Source of the DNA: Algoriphagus sp.
Lineage (GTDB): Bacteria; Bacteroidota; Bacteroidia; Cytophagales; Cyclobacteriaceae
Reading direction: 5' to 3'
DNA: 61,886 nucleotides
NCBI GenBank assembly: GCA_018336015.1
Contig: JAGXQZ010000055.1
Location: 1 to 61,886 of the forward strand
The first letter of the stretch is position 1. Each line of letters opens with the position of its first letter. The notes below the pieces were generated by a model. The model was given only the letters and a program-made list of their open reading frames with translations. It did no database searches and was not told the origin of the DNA. The position numbers and the translations under genes were made by a program. Below, in pieces: positions 27,074 to 35,736 of the stretch.

Positions 27074-27808
27074 ATGAGAACAAAACCATTTTCTGTTGTC
27101 TATGAAGACAACCACCTCCTCGTCGTCAACAAGGCGGCAGGGGTCTTGGTACAAGGGGACAAAACCGGAGACAAGACACTGACGGACTACTGCAAAGACT
27201 ACATTTCCAACAAATACGAAAAGCCAGGAGCGGTTTTTCTTCACCCAATCCATCGTTTGGATCGTCCGGTTAGTGGCTTGGTGGCATTTGCGCGCACCTC
27301 CAAGGGCCTGGAGCGAATGATGGAACTTTTCCGCAAAAGAGACATTCATAAAGTGTATTGGGCCATCGTAAAGCGTCGCCCAAAGGAGGAACAAGGCAAA
27401 CTGACCCATTGGCTGACCAAGGATGAAGTGAAAAATGTGGTGACCGCACACGAAAGAGAAGTCCCTGGGTCCCAAAAAGCAGAACTCAACTATAAAGTAT
27501 TAGGTACGCTGAATGATCACTGGCTACTGGAAGTAAGACCGATTTCAGGCCGGCCACATCAAATTCGAGTGCAGCTGGCATCGATGGGTTGTCCAATCCG
27601 AGGCGATGTGAAATACGGATTTTCCAAAGCGAATCCTGACGGCAGCATCAACCTCCACGCGTTTCATTTGGTGTTTGTCCATCCGATTAAAAAAGAAAAA
27701 ATCTTCCTCAGAGCAGCACTTCCTGAGATCGATTTCTGGGAGCAATTCCTGGAATTTGAAGAAGTCAAAGCCAAGGATCAGCATTTGGATAATACCTTTT
27801 CGGGATAA
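27074..27808 (+). CDS. RluA-family pseudouridine synthase
   Basis: 244 residues. The catalytic motif HRLDRPVSGLVAFARTS contains the Asp that attacks uridine, preceded by the family start YEDNHLLVVNKAAGVLVQ. The C-terminal part has RPISGRPHQIRVQLASMGCPI. There is no S4 domain. It modifies uridines in rRNA or tRNA; which site cannot be told. Confidence 0.92.
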   Translation: MRTKPFSVVYEDNHLLVVNKAAGVLVQGDKTGDKTLTDYCKDYISNKYEKPGAVFLHPIHRLDRPVSGLVAFARTSKGLERMMELFRKRDIHKVYWAIVKRRPKEEQGKLTHWLTKDEVKNVVTAHEREVPGSQKAELNYKVLGTLNDHWLLEVRPISGRPHQIRVQLASMGCPIRGDVKYGFSKANPDGSINLHAFHLVFVHPIKKEKIFLRAALPEIDFWEQFLEFEEVKAKDQHLDNTFSG

Positions 27809-27824
27809 AATAATACCATAGAAA

Positions 27825-27832
27825 TACCTTTG
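27825..27832 (+). promoter_or_regulatory. Candidate -7 element before the phosphatase lipoprotein gene
   Basis: TACCTTTG matches TAnnTTTG about 100 bp upstream of the start codon at 27933. The leader in between contains a small GTCCC/GGGAC stem. No clear -33 element was seen. Confidence 0.3.
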
Positions 27833-27932
27833 AGATAAAGCACTGACGTGCTGAAATAGAACATCCTCCTATTTCGTCCCGATTTTTGGGACATATTTCT
27901 ATTGTATTTCGCAAAGCATATTTCCTTAAAAG

Positions 27933-28430
27933 ATGAAAAACCTCCTCCTTTTGTTCAGCCTGCTTCTACTCCTAGGAGCCTGTACTTCCCAAAACTCTCC
28001 CAAAACCATTTACATCGTGCGTCATGCCGAAAAGCAATTGGAGGGCAATGATCCTGAATTAGCGTATGTAGGGGGTGTGAGGGCGTTGAAACTTTCTCAG
28101 ATTCTGGAAAAAGAGGATATCAAGCATGTATTTTCCACCGATTATATCCGCACCAGAAATACTGCAAAACCTACTGCTAACCAAGCGGAAATAGAGATTG
28201 AAATCTATGACCCTAAAAATCATGACGCCTTGGTAGAGGAGCTTCGTAAAAGAGAGGGAAACATCTTAGTCGTCGGTCACAGCAACACCGTCAGTCAATT
28301 GGCTAACTATTTTGTGGGTGATGGAGAAAAATTCGCCGACCTGACAGACTTGGAATACGACTATATCTATGTGGTGACCTTGGAGAAAAATGGATCCAAG
28401 GTCGAGCGAAAGGTGTACAAAGACTTTTAA
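27933..28430 (+). CDS. Histidine-phosphatase-family (SixA-like) lipoprotein
   Basis: 165 residues. Lipoprotein signal MKNLLLLFSLLLLLGAC with Cys17 as lipid site. The mature protein starts the phosphoglycerate-mutase-like fold with TIYIVRHAEKQ (phospho-His from RHAE) and carries FSTDYIRTRNTA and the second His in VVGHSNTV. It is expected to act in the periplasm; the substrate is unknown. Its 3' end overlaps the convergent regulator gene by 4 bp. Confidence 0.88.
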   Translation: MKNLLLLFSLLLLLGACTSQNSPKTIYIVRHAEKQLEGNDPELAYVGGVRALKLSQILEKEDIKHVFSTDYIRTRNTAKPTANQAEIEIEIYDPKNHDALVEELRKREGNILVVGHSNTVSQLANYFVGDGEKFADLTDLEYDYIYVVTLEKNGSKVERKVYKDF

Positions 28431-29188
28431 ACCACCACCACTTCGATTCCCTTTTCTTCCAGCTTTTCTTTGAAAATCTCCGGAATCCCCGAGTCGGTGA
28501 TGATCACATCCACGTCTTCGAGTTCACCGATTTTGCCAAATCCTTTTCGACCAAACTTCCGGCTATCGACCAACACGATGGTCTTTTGAACGGATCGGAT
28601 CATTTGAGCATTGAGGTGGGCTTCCATCATATTGGATGTGGTGAGCCCGTGGTCCAGACTGATGCCATCCACGCTGAGAAACAATTTGCTGCAGGCAAAA
28701 CTTTTGAGCATCTCCTCAGCAAAATGTCCAACCGCGGAACTGCTGCTTTTCCTTACAACTCCCCCAAGCTGCACCAGTTCGATCTCCGTGGTATCGATCA
28801 AGGCCATCGCCACATTCATGGCAGAAGTCAACACCGTCAAGGGATAATTCCTTGGAATCGCTTGCGCAAAAGCGCCTACAGTCGTTCCCGAACCGATGAT
28901 AATGGCATCTTTTGGCTCTAGAAACTCCACAGCTTTCTGGGCGATTTTGCTCTTTTCCTCTACCTGCTCAAGTTTTTTGACCTGAACCGAGCGGTCAGAC
29001 ACATAGGGAGATACCGAGGTGGCACTCCCGTGAGAGCGATAGAGCAAGCCTTTGTCCTCCAAAATTTTTAGATCCTTTCGAATCGTCACGACCGTCACTT
29101 GAAGTGATTTGGCAAGATCCGACACACTGACAAATCCGCTTTTTGCGAGTTCATCCAAAATATGCTTGTGGCGCTCTGCTATGGTCAT
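28427..29188 (-). CDS. DeoR/GlpR-family repressor, probable regulator of glycerol genes
   Basis: 253 residues from ATG at 29188. A TTG at 29197 adds three residues. The helix-turn-helix is SVSDLAKSLQVTVVTIRKDL, followed by a DeoR sugar-phosphate-binding domain with GSGTTVGAF and SVDGISLDHGLTTSNMMEA. It is divergent from glpD, glpK and glpF, which argues for glycerol-3-phosphate as effector, as for GlpR. This last point is context, not direct evidence. Confidence 0.87.
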   Translation of the reverse strand: MTIAERHKHILDELAKSGFVSVSDLAKSLQVTVVTIRKDLKILEDKGLLYRSHGSATSVSPYVSDRSVQVKKLEQVEEKSKIAQKAVEFLEPKDAIIIGSGTTVGAFAQAIPRNYPLTVLTSAMNVAMALIDTTEIELVQLGGVVRKSSSSAVGHFAEEMLKSFACSKLFLSVDGISLDHGLTTSNMMEAHLNAQMIRSVQKTIVLVDSRKFGRKGFGKIGELEDVDVIITDSGIPEIFKEKLEEKGIEVVVV

Positions 29189-29204
29189 GGCTTCCAATTT
29201 TAGT

Positions 29205-29285
29205 TTCGAAAGTAATTAAAAGAAAGCAAATAGAAACTATTTTATGAATTTTACTTTCGTTTAATTTCTTTTTATTTCCTTTTAT
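29205..29285. promoter_or_regulatory. Candidate GlpR operator region between the regulator and glpD
   Basis: Three exact-spaced direct repeats lie at 29255-29284: TTTCGTTTAA, TTTCTTTTTA, TTTCCTTTTA (consensus TTTC-N-TTT every 10 bp). Facing copies on the other strand (TTTCTATTTG, TTTCTTTTAA) lie at about 29224-29243. DeoR-type repressors commonly bind such T-rich repeats. The right-hand array ends just before a -7-like TACTTTTA (29288-29295). Confidence 0.6.
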
Positions 29286-29313
29286 ACTACTTTTAGCCCA
29301 GAAGGGAAAGAAA

Positions 29314-30882
29314 ATGAACCGAGAAGAAAACTTAAATCAGCTTAGAGATAAAAGTAAAATCTGGGATATTGCCGTGATCGGCGGCGGGTCGTCCGGGCTT
29401 GGAGTAGCTTTGGATGCGGTTTCCAGAGGGCTTTCAGTAGTCTTGTTGGAAAAGGCTGATTTTGCCAAAGGAACCTCAAGTCGAAGCACCAAATTGGTAC
29501 ATGGGGGAGTCCGCTACCTGGCCCAAGGCGATATCGCCTTGGTTTTGGAAGCCCTCAAAGAACGAGGAATGCTCCTCAAAAATGCGCCCCACCTCACCCA
29601 AAACCAACCCTTCATCATTCCAATCTATACGTGGTGGGACCGTATCCAATACAGCGCAGGTCTGAAAATCTACGACTGGATGGCAGGCAAACTCCGTCTC
29701 GGGAAGTCCAGATTTATCTCCAAATCGGAAACCATCAAGCGCCTCCCTGCTGTCCTGCAAAAAGGTCTAAAAGGTGGAGTTGTATACCACGACGGCCAAT
29801 TTGACGATGCCCGGCTTGCACTCAACATTGCCCAAACAGCCGATGAACTTGGCGCCTGTATCTTGAATTACATGAAGGTTTCTGGGCTTGTGAAAAATGA
29901 CTCCGGTAAAATCTCAGGTCTGAAAGTCATCGACGAGCAATCCAAAGAAAAACTGGAAATCCAAGCCAAAATGGTGGTCAATGCGACAGGCGTTTTTGCA
30001 GATAAAATCCTGCAAATGGATAATCCAGAAGCACCCAAAACCATTCAGCCCAGCCAAGGCATTCATTTGGTGATGGATTTAGATTTTTTGGGTGGAAAAG
30101 ACGCCCTGATGATTCCCAAAACCCGGGACGGACGAGTGCTTTTTGCTGTGCCCTGGCATGGAAAACTCGTCGTAGGCACAACCGATACCCTTCGGGAAAA
30201 AGCCAAACTCGAACCCGAAGCTTTGCAAAAGGAAATTGATTTTGTGTTAGAAACAGCCAGTGGTTATTTAACTAAAAAACCCACCAGATCCGATGTAAAG
30301 GCTGTTTTTGCCGGCCTCAGACCGCTTGCCCGACCCAAAGAAGGCAGCACCAAAACCAAAGAAATCTCCCGCTCCCACAAGGTTATCGTGTCCGAAAGCG
30401 GCTTGGTGACACTCACCGGAGGCAAATGGACCACCTATCGGAAAATGGGCGAAGACACCGTGGACTATTTCACCCAAATCACCGGACAGACACTCAACCC
30501 AAGTAAATCCCTTAACCAGAAAATCCACGGATTCACAACCGAAATTCCTTCGGGTCATTGGAGTATTTACGGTTCGGATGCCACAAAAATCCAGCAACTG
30601 GCCAAAGAGAAATCAGAGTGGAGTCAGCCCATCCATCCGGCATTCCCAAATATCCTGGCAGAAGTCGTCTGGTCCTGCCAAAATGAAATGGCAATCAAAG
30701 TAGAGGATGTACTTTCCAGAAGAATTCGTATGTTGATTCTCGATGCGCAAGCAGCTTTGGATTCGGCCGAAAAAGTAGCCCAAACCATGGCTGTAGCACT
30801 TCAAAAAGACCAAGCTTGGATCGATTCCGAACTGGCTGATTTCAATAAAACAGGTGAAAAGTACCTCATCAAAAGCACATAA
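29314..30882 (+). CDS. glpD: Aerobic glycerol-3-phosphate dehydrogenase GlpD
   Basis: 522 residues. It oxidises glycerol-3-phosphate to dihydroxyacetone phosphate at the membrane and passes electrons to quinone. The FAD loop is VIGGGSSGLGVALDAVSRG, followed by the family marks KGTSSRSTKLVHGGVRYL and, later, LVVGTTDT and TLTGGKWTTYRKMGED. The C-terminal domain is complete. It is first of the glpD-glpK-glpF run and divergent from the regulator. Confidence 0.95.
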   Translation: MNREENLNQLRDKSKIWDIAVIGGGSSGLGVALDAVSRGLSVVLLEKADFAKGTSSRSTKLVHGGVRYLAQGDIALVLEALKERGMLLKNAPHLTQNQPFIIPIYTWWDRIQYSAGLKIYDWMAGKLRLGKSRFISKSETIKRLPAVLQKGLKGGVVYHDGQFDDARLALNIAQTADELGACILNYMKVSGLVKNDSGKISGLKVIDEQSKEKLEIQAKMVVNATGVFADKILQMDNPEAPKTIQPSQGIHLVMDLDFLGGKDALMIPKTRDGRVLFAVPWHGKLVVGTTDTLREKAKLEPEALQKEIDFVLETASGYLTKKPTRSDVKAVFAGLRPLARPKEGSTKTKEISRSHKVIVSESGLVTLTGGKWTTYRKMGEDTVDYFTQITGQTLNPSKSLNQKIHGFTTEIPSGHWSIYGSDATKIQQLAKEKSEWSQPIHPAFPNILAEVVWSCQNEMAIKVEDVLSRRIRMLILDAQAALDSAEKVAQTMAVALQKDQAWIDSELADFNKTGEKYLIKST

Positions 30883-30917
30883 ATCCAACCCATTACCTTT
30901 AACCTTTAAACCCAAAA

Positions 30918-32417
30918 ATGTCCCAAAACAAACCCTACATTTTGGCTTTGGATCAAGGCACGACCAGCTCAAGAGCCATTATTTTTGACCAAAAAGGGCA
31001 GATCGTCTCCGTCGCCCAAAAGGAATTCAAGCAGCACTTTCCCAAGCAAGGCTGGGTAGAGCATGATCCGGATGAAATCTGGTCCAGCCAATCGGCGGTC
31101 ATGATTGAGGCCTTGGTTAACAAAAGCATACGCGCCGACCAAATCGCTGCCATCGGAATCACCAATCAGCGGGAAACGACCATTGTCTGGGATCGAAAGA
31201 CCGGAAAACCCCTCCACAATGCCATCGTTTGGCAAGACCGACGAACTGCCTCCTACTGCAATGAGCTCAAGGAAAAAGGCCATGCGGAGCAAATCGCAGC
31301 GAAGACCGGCTTGATCATCGACGCCTATTTTTCCGCTACCAAAATCCGATGGATCTTGGAAAATGTAGAAGGAGCCAGGCAAAAAGCGGAAGCTGGAGAA
31401 TTGGCATTTGGCACGGTGGATTCTTGGCTGATTTGGAAATTGACAGCTGGCAAGAGTCACCTGACCGACATCACGAATGCCAGTCGCACGATGATTTTCA
31501 ACATTCATACGCAGGAATGGGACAAGGAATTGTTGGAATTATTCGGCATTCCTGCCTCCATGCTTCCTGAGGTGAAAAGTTGCAGCGAGGTATTCACCGA
31601 GACCGCCGGCGATGTGCTCAATACCAAAATTCCGATTGCGGGAGTGGCCGGAGATCAGCAGGCGGCACTTTTTGGTCAACTTTGCACCCAACCCGGAATG
31701 GCCAAAACCACCTACGGAACAGGATGCTTCTTGGTGATGAATACTGGTAAAGAGGCCGTTCGCTCCCAAAATCAATTGCTCACCACGGTGGCTTGGAAAA
31801 TTGGCAACGAGATCAACTATGCCCTCGAGGGCTCAGTTTTTATCGGCGGAGCAGCTATCCAATGGCTGAGAGATGGCATCGAGCTCTTTAGCCATGCGAA
31901 GGAAACCGAAAAATTGGCTACCAGCCTAGATGATAACGACGGCGTGTACTTTGTACCTGCTCTAGCCGGACTTGGAGCACCTCACTGGGATCAGGATGCT
32001 CGGGGTGCTTTCTTTGGAATCACTCGTGGCACGACCATCGCCCACATGACCCGGGCAGCTTTGGAGGCGATTGCTTATCAAGTTTATGATGTGCTCAAAG
32101 CCATGGAAAAAGACAGTGGTAAACCCACTCAGGAACTCCGAGTGGATGGTGGAGCCACGGCAAACAACTTCCTGATGCAATTCCAGGCAGATTTGCTCGG
32201 CTGCGAAATCAAACGCCCGAAAATCATCGAAACCACTGCCATCGGAGCTGCATTTTTAGCCGGCTTGGCTGTGGGCTTTTGGAAAAATCAGGAAGAATTG
32301 CAAGAATTATGGGAAGCTGACCAAAGTTTCGAACCTAACATGGAAGCTGAAAAGCGTGATCAGTTGATCCACTTTTGGCACAAAGCCGTCGAACGCTCTA
32401 AAAACTGGGTAGAATGA
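30918..32417 (+). CDS. glpK: Glycerol kinase GlpK
   Basis: 499 residues. It phosphorylates glycerol with ATP. FGGY-family marks are [64 protein letters not shown] and the C-terminal [20 protein letters not shown]. Length is standard. It lies 35 bp after glpD. Confidence 0.97.
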   Translation: MSQNKPYILALDQGTTSSRAIIFDQKGQIVSVAQKEFKQHFPKQGWVEHDPDEIWSSQSAVMIEALVNKSIRADQIAAIGITNQRETTIVWDRKTGKPLHNAIVWQDRRTASYCNELKEKGHAEQIAAKTGLIIDAYFSATKIRWILENVEGARQKAEAGELAFGTVDSWLIWKLTAGKSHLTDITNASRTMIFNIHTQEWDKELLELFGIPASMLPEVKSCSEVFTETAGDVLNTKIPIAGVAGDQQAALFGQLCTQPGMAKTTYGTGCFLVMNTGKEAVRSQNQLLTTVAWKIGNEINYALEGSVFIGGAAIQWLRDGIELFSHAKETEKLATSLDDNDGVYFVPALAGLGAPHWDQDARGAFFGITRGTTIAHMTRAALEAIAYQVYDVLKAMEKDSGKPTQELRVDGGATANNFLMQFQADLLGCEIKRPKIIETTAIGAAFLAGLAVGFWKNQEELQELWEADQSFEPNMEAEKRDQLIHFWHKAVERSKNWVE

Positions 32418-32511
32418 AATCGAGCATCACTCTAACATCAATCATCACTAAAATGGAAATAAACCACCTTGCTACCGGAAAAGCATGTCTAACCAATAAA
32501 AACATAACCAG

Positions 32512-33246
32512 ATGAATCCAATCGTAGCAGAATTTATCGGAACAAGTATCCTTATCCTGCTCGGTGCTGGTGTGGTTGCCAATGTGGTATTACCCGGAAC
32601 GAAGGGAAACGGAGGTGGTTTGATCGCCATTACTACAGCTTGGGCTTTGGCGGTTTTTTGCGGAGTGGTCGTGGCGGGTCCTTACAGTGGTGCTCACCTC
32701 AATCCAGCTGTGACCATCGGTTTGGCAACTGTAGGCAAATTTGATTGGGCAATGGCTCCAGGGTACATCATCGCTCAATTAGGCGGCGCAATGCTCGGTT
32801 CGGGCTTGGCTTGGCTGATGTATCGTCACCATTTTGATTTGGCAGAAGATGCCGGATTAAAGCGGGCACCATTTTGTACCGATCCGACGGTGAGAAACTT
32901 CCCCACCAGTGTGATTTCCGAAACGCTTGGCACCTTTGTCCTCATTTTTGTCATCCTCTACATTAGCGGAGCAAAGCTAGAGAATACTGAGGGCACACCC
33001 ATCGGATTGGGATCGGTCGGTGCGCTGCCTGTGGCATTCTTGGTTTGGGTGATTGGGTTGGCATTGGGCGGCACCACTGGGTATGCCATCAACCCAGCTC
33101 GTGACCTGGGACCTAGAATCATGCATCAGGTTTTACCGATTAAGGGAAAAGGGAGCTCAGATTGGGGTTATTCTTGGGTTCCAATCGTCGGACCCATTCT
33201 TGGAGCCTTATTGGCAGCAGGCTTGTATATGGTGGTGGGTGCTTAG
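32512..33246 (+). CDS. glpF: Glycerol facilitator GlpF (aquaglyceroporin)
   Basis: 244 residues, six membrane segments plus two half-helices with NPA motifs at residues 64-66 (AHLNPAVT) and 194-196 (YAINPARDLGPR). The Asp after the second NPAR is typical of glycerol-conducting members. It admits glycerol for GlpK. It follows glpK with a gap of about 95 bp. Confidence 0.95.
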   Translation: MNPIVAEFIGTSILILLGAGVVANVVLPGTKGNGGGLIAITTAWALAVFCGVVVAGPYSGAHLNPAVTIGLATVGKFDWAMAPGYIIAQLGGAMLGSGLAWLMYRHHFDLAEDAGLKRAPFCTDPTVRNFPTSVISETLGTFVLIFVILYISGAKLENTEGTPIGLGSVGALPVAFLVWVIGLALGGTTGYAINPARDLGPRIMHQVLPIKGKGSSDWGYSWVPIVGPILGALLAAGLYMVVGA

Positions 33247-33857
33247 GAAATTACTTTTTCCCCAATCCATAAAATGTCCGGGCTGGAAAACTCAGAAATG
33301 CCTTCGGGCACCTCGATTTGAGTCAAATACTGAATAGGAAAAAGCAATTGGCCGTTGGAATTGGAAAGTTCCAGCGGCTGATTTTCTTTAGCCAAAATCC
33401 GAATTTCAGAAGCTGCAAACCACTTTTTGAACTTCCCCTCTTTGACGGGATAATACTTCCAATCTCCATCCAAGGCAGTCAAATCCAGAAGATCAATCTT
33501 GGATGCCAAATCCTCCAATTTGGCATGATCAAATCCCACCAAATGCACTCCCTTATGCTGGGAAGCCAGCAAATAGTGTAAACCTTCTTCCAAAGGTTGG
33601 GAACCCGAAACTGTCAAAAACCGAACAGGATACTGCTCTTCTAGGAGGTAATAATTAGCTTGTTGAAACTCTTGAGTGGCCAAAATCACATCCACTTTGA
33701 TCCCCCAACTCTGCACCACTTCCACGCAATCCTGCCAGACGAGTACCGTCGGAACCCACTCCAGCAAGGGCGATACCTCATCAAATGATATCCCATTGGT
33801 TTCCAAAATCAACACTGCAGGCTCCTGCTGCTCCTTGACAAAATGGTGGCTAGACAT
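33243..33857 (-). CDS. Thiamine-pyrophosphokinase-like protein lacking key catalytic motifs
   Basis: 204 residues. The overall pattern resembles Bacteroidota thiamine diphosphokinases: N-terminal MSSHHFVKEQQEPAVLI, PLLEWVPTVLV, GIKVDVIL, HKGVHLVGF, and DGDWKYYPVKEGKFKKWF followed by a small beta domain. The acidic motifs that hold Mg-ATP in active enzymes (usually DGA, GDFDS and a KTD-type loop) read QDC, ATQEF and QPLEEG. I infer a paralogue without kinase activity. Overlaps glpF by 4 bp, convergent, and abuts the dipeptidase gene. Confidence 0.55.
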   Translation of the reverse strand: MSSHHFVKEQQEPAVLILETNGISFDEVSPLLEWVPTVLVWQDCVEVVQSWGIKVDVILATQEFQQANYYLLEEQYPVRFLTVSGSQPLEEGLHYLLASQHKGVHLVGFDHAKLEDLASKIDLLDLTALDGDWKYYPVKEGKFKKWFAASEIRILAKENQPLELSNSNGQLLFPIQYLTQIEVPEGISEFSSPDILWIGEKVIS

Positions 33858-34843
33858 CAGGCCCAGAGTTTTTGGTAGAAATTGAACACATTTTCAAAAG
33901 CCATTTTGCGAAGCTGAACTTCCGAAAGCTGCTTGCTGAGCTGCTCCAAAATGGAAGGGTACTTTCCGGCATTATCCGCCAGGGGAAAGTAAAAAGGATG
34001 ACGACTTGGGTCAGGAAAATCCTTGGTATAGAAAAAGTCAGCGCCGAAACAGATGGCATTTTCACCTAGCTTAACTCCGTGAAGCAAGTGCTCAAACAGC
34101 CTTTCCGGAACTTCATTGTCCAAGAATGCTCTGAGAAAATTCACCCCGATGATGCCTCCTCGATGGATGATCTCTTGGGCAAATTCATCGCTGAGGTTGC
34201 GCTTATGATTCCAGATGGAGCGGAAATTGGAATGGCTGGCAATCACCGGAATCGGCAAATGATGTCGGTCAATGTGTTTGAGAATCCCTTCGGCGAGTAA
34301 GTCAGAAGTATGTGAAAGGTCGATGGGAATCCGCTTTCCTGCCATGTAATCGAGCAAGCGCTTACCGTCTTCCTTCAGGCCTATTCCTTCTGTATAATTT
34401 CCGCCGCCAAATCGGTTTTCGGTGTGGTGCGTCAGGCTGATGTAAGCCAGTGTCCCGACTTTTTCCACAATCGAATCAAACTGCTGATAAATTTCAGGCC
34501 AGGTGGAATTTTCCGTGCCAAAACCCGCCGCATTTTCCACCGAAGCGATGATTCCGATTGGGCCTTTTTCAGATTGATTTCGGAAAAAATCTCCATCAAA
34601 TCGGCAAACCGTTTCTTTTTCTTTGCGAAGCAACTCCTCAAAAATAGCTGCCTGCTTGGTGGCCAAGGCCCTACTTCCCGAATCGACCGTAGTATAAATC
34701 GCCATGACCTGCATCTTGACACCTCCCTCTTTCAACCATGGAAAAGCGCAGGCAATTTGGTTTTTGTCGAATGGGTCTGCACTGGGAACTACCGCCAAAA
34801 AAGACAGGAGGTCACAGTGCATATCGGCGATAGAGGTACTCAT
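33857..34843 (-). CDS. M19-family (renal-type) dipeptidase
   Basis: 328 residues. A TIM-barrel metallo-dipeptidase with the N-terminal metal-binding DMHCDLLSF (HxD), the ENAAGFG stretch with a conserved Glu, LTHHTENRFGGGN, IDLSHTSD and VIASHSNFRSI, all in the family order. It cleaves dipeptides, often with D-residues at the C-terminus. There is no signal peptide, so it is probably cytoplasmic. It is divergent from the haaO-kynU-kmo genes. Confidence 0.88.
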   Translation of the reverse strand: MSTSIADMHCDLLSFLAVVPSADPFDKNQIACAFPWLKEGGVKMQVMAIYTTVDSGSRALATKQAAIFEELLRKEKETVCRFDGDFFRNQSEKGPIGIIASVENAAGFGTENSTWPEIYQQFDSIVEKVGTLAYISLTHHTENRFGGGNYTEGIGLKEDGKRLLDYMAGKRIPIDLSHTSDLLAEGILKHIDRHHLPIPVIASHSNFRSIWNHKRNLSDEFAQEIIHRGGIIGVNFLRAFLDNEVPERLFEHLLHGVKLGENAICFGADFFYTKDFPDPSRHPFYFPLADNAGKYPSILEQLSKQLSEVQLRKMAFENVFNFYQKLWA

Positions 34844-34996
34844 GGGCTTTGAGTTTGGAATCTGGGAAATGTACGATTTTTGAATTACGATTTACGGGGC
34901 TTTAGAGAACCTTAACAAGAGTTGCCAAAGTTAAACTTTTTCAAACGGAGGAGCTTTTATGCAAATCATAGTACCGCTGCATTTATCTTCAATAGC

Positions 34997-35004
34997 TATC
35001 TTTG
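34997..35004 (+). promoter_or_regulatory. Candidate -7 element of the haaO-kynU-kmo genes
   Basis: TATCTTTG matches TAnnTTTG and lies about 30 bp upstream of the haaO ATG at 35035, a usual distance. It shows that the longer in-frame TTG start at 35002 falls inside the promoter. No good -33 element was seen. Confidence 0.5.
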
Positions 35005-35034
35005 AATTTATCCCAGATCAAACCCATCCAAAAA

Positions 35035-35547
35035 ATGGCTGTAGCAAAACCTTTCAACTTCAAAAAATGGATCGATGACAACCGCCACTTGCTCAAGCCA
35101 CCTGTCGGCAATCAGCAGGTGTACAAGGGAAATGATGATTTTATCGTGATGGTCGTTGGCGGTCCAAACTCCCGAAAGGATTACCACTATGACGAAGGAG
35201 AGGAATTTTTCTACCAACTCGAGGGCGATATCGTCCTGAAAATCATCGAGGACGGCAAACCCAAAGACATCGAAATCAAGGAAGGGGAAATCTTCCTTCT
35301 ACCTGCAAAAGTGCCTCATTCTCCCCGTCGACCTGCCAATACCATCGGTCTGGTGATGGAACGCTACCGCAGACCGGGGGAAAAAGACGGCTTCCTTTGG
35401 CACTGTGAAAACTGCGGAGAAAAACTTCACGAAGAATACGTCGAGCTCACCGATATCGTCACCCAACTACCACCCATCATGGAACGATTCTGGTCTAATT
35501 TGGACCTGAGAACCTGCAAGAGTTGTGGGACAGTGATGGAGAAATAG
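35035..35547 (+). CDS. haaO: 3-Hydroxyanthranilate 3,4-dioxygenase
   Basis: 170 residues from ATG at 35035. It opens the ring of 3-hydroxyanthranilate, leading to quinolinate for NAD synthesis. The cupin has Fe ligands His and Glu in DYHYDEGEEFFYQLEG and a His in VPHSPRRP. The C-terminus holds a rubredoxin-like metal site with pairs CENC and CKSC, found in the bacterial enzymes. Confidence 0.93.
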   Translation: MAVAKPFNFKKWIDDNRHLLKPPVGNQQVYKGNDDFIVMVVGGPNSRKDYHYDEGEEFFYQLEGDIVLKIIEDGKPKDIEIKEGEIFLLPAKVPHSPRRPANTIGLVMERYRRPGEKDGFLWHCENCGEKLHEEYVELTDIVTQLPPIMERFWSNLDLRTCKSCGTVMEK

Positions 35548-35645
35548 TTTTCAGTTAGGAGTCGCAGTGATCAGTTCTCGGAAATTAGAAATCAAAAACC
35601 TAACTCCGTTCCCGATTAGTCCAAAGTTTAGAATCTGTTTCAATT

Positions 35646-35673
35646 CTTCGGTCTTCCGTCTTCGGTCTTCCGA
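35646..35673. repeat. Short-period CTTCGGTC/CTTCCGTC repeat
   Basis: Four imperfect 7-bp units (CTTCGGT, CTTCCGT, CTTCGGT, CTTCCGA) between haaO and kynU, related to the element at 26995-27043. Confidence 0.6.
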
Positions 35674-35736
35674 CCCAATATTAAATTGGAACCTCACTCC
35701 TCAAAATTTCATGTGAGCAAAATTGAGAAATCAACC

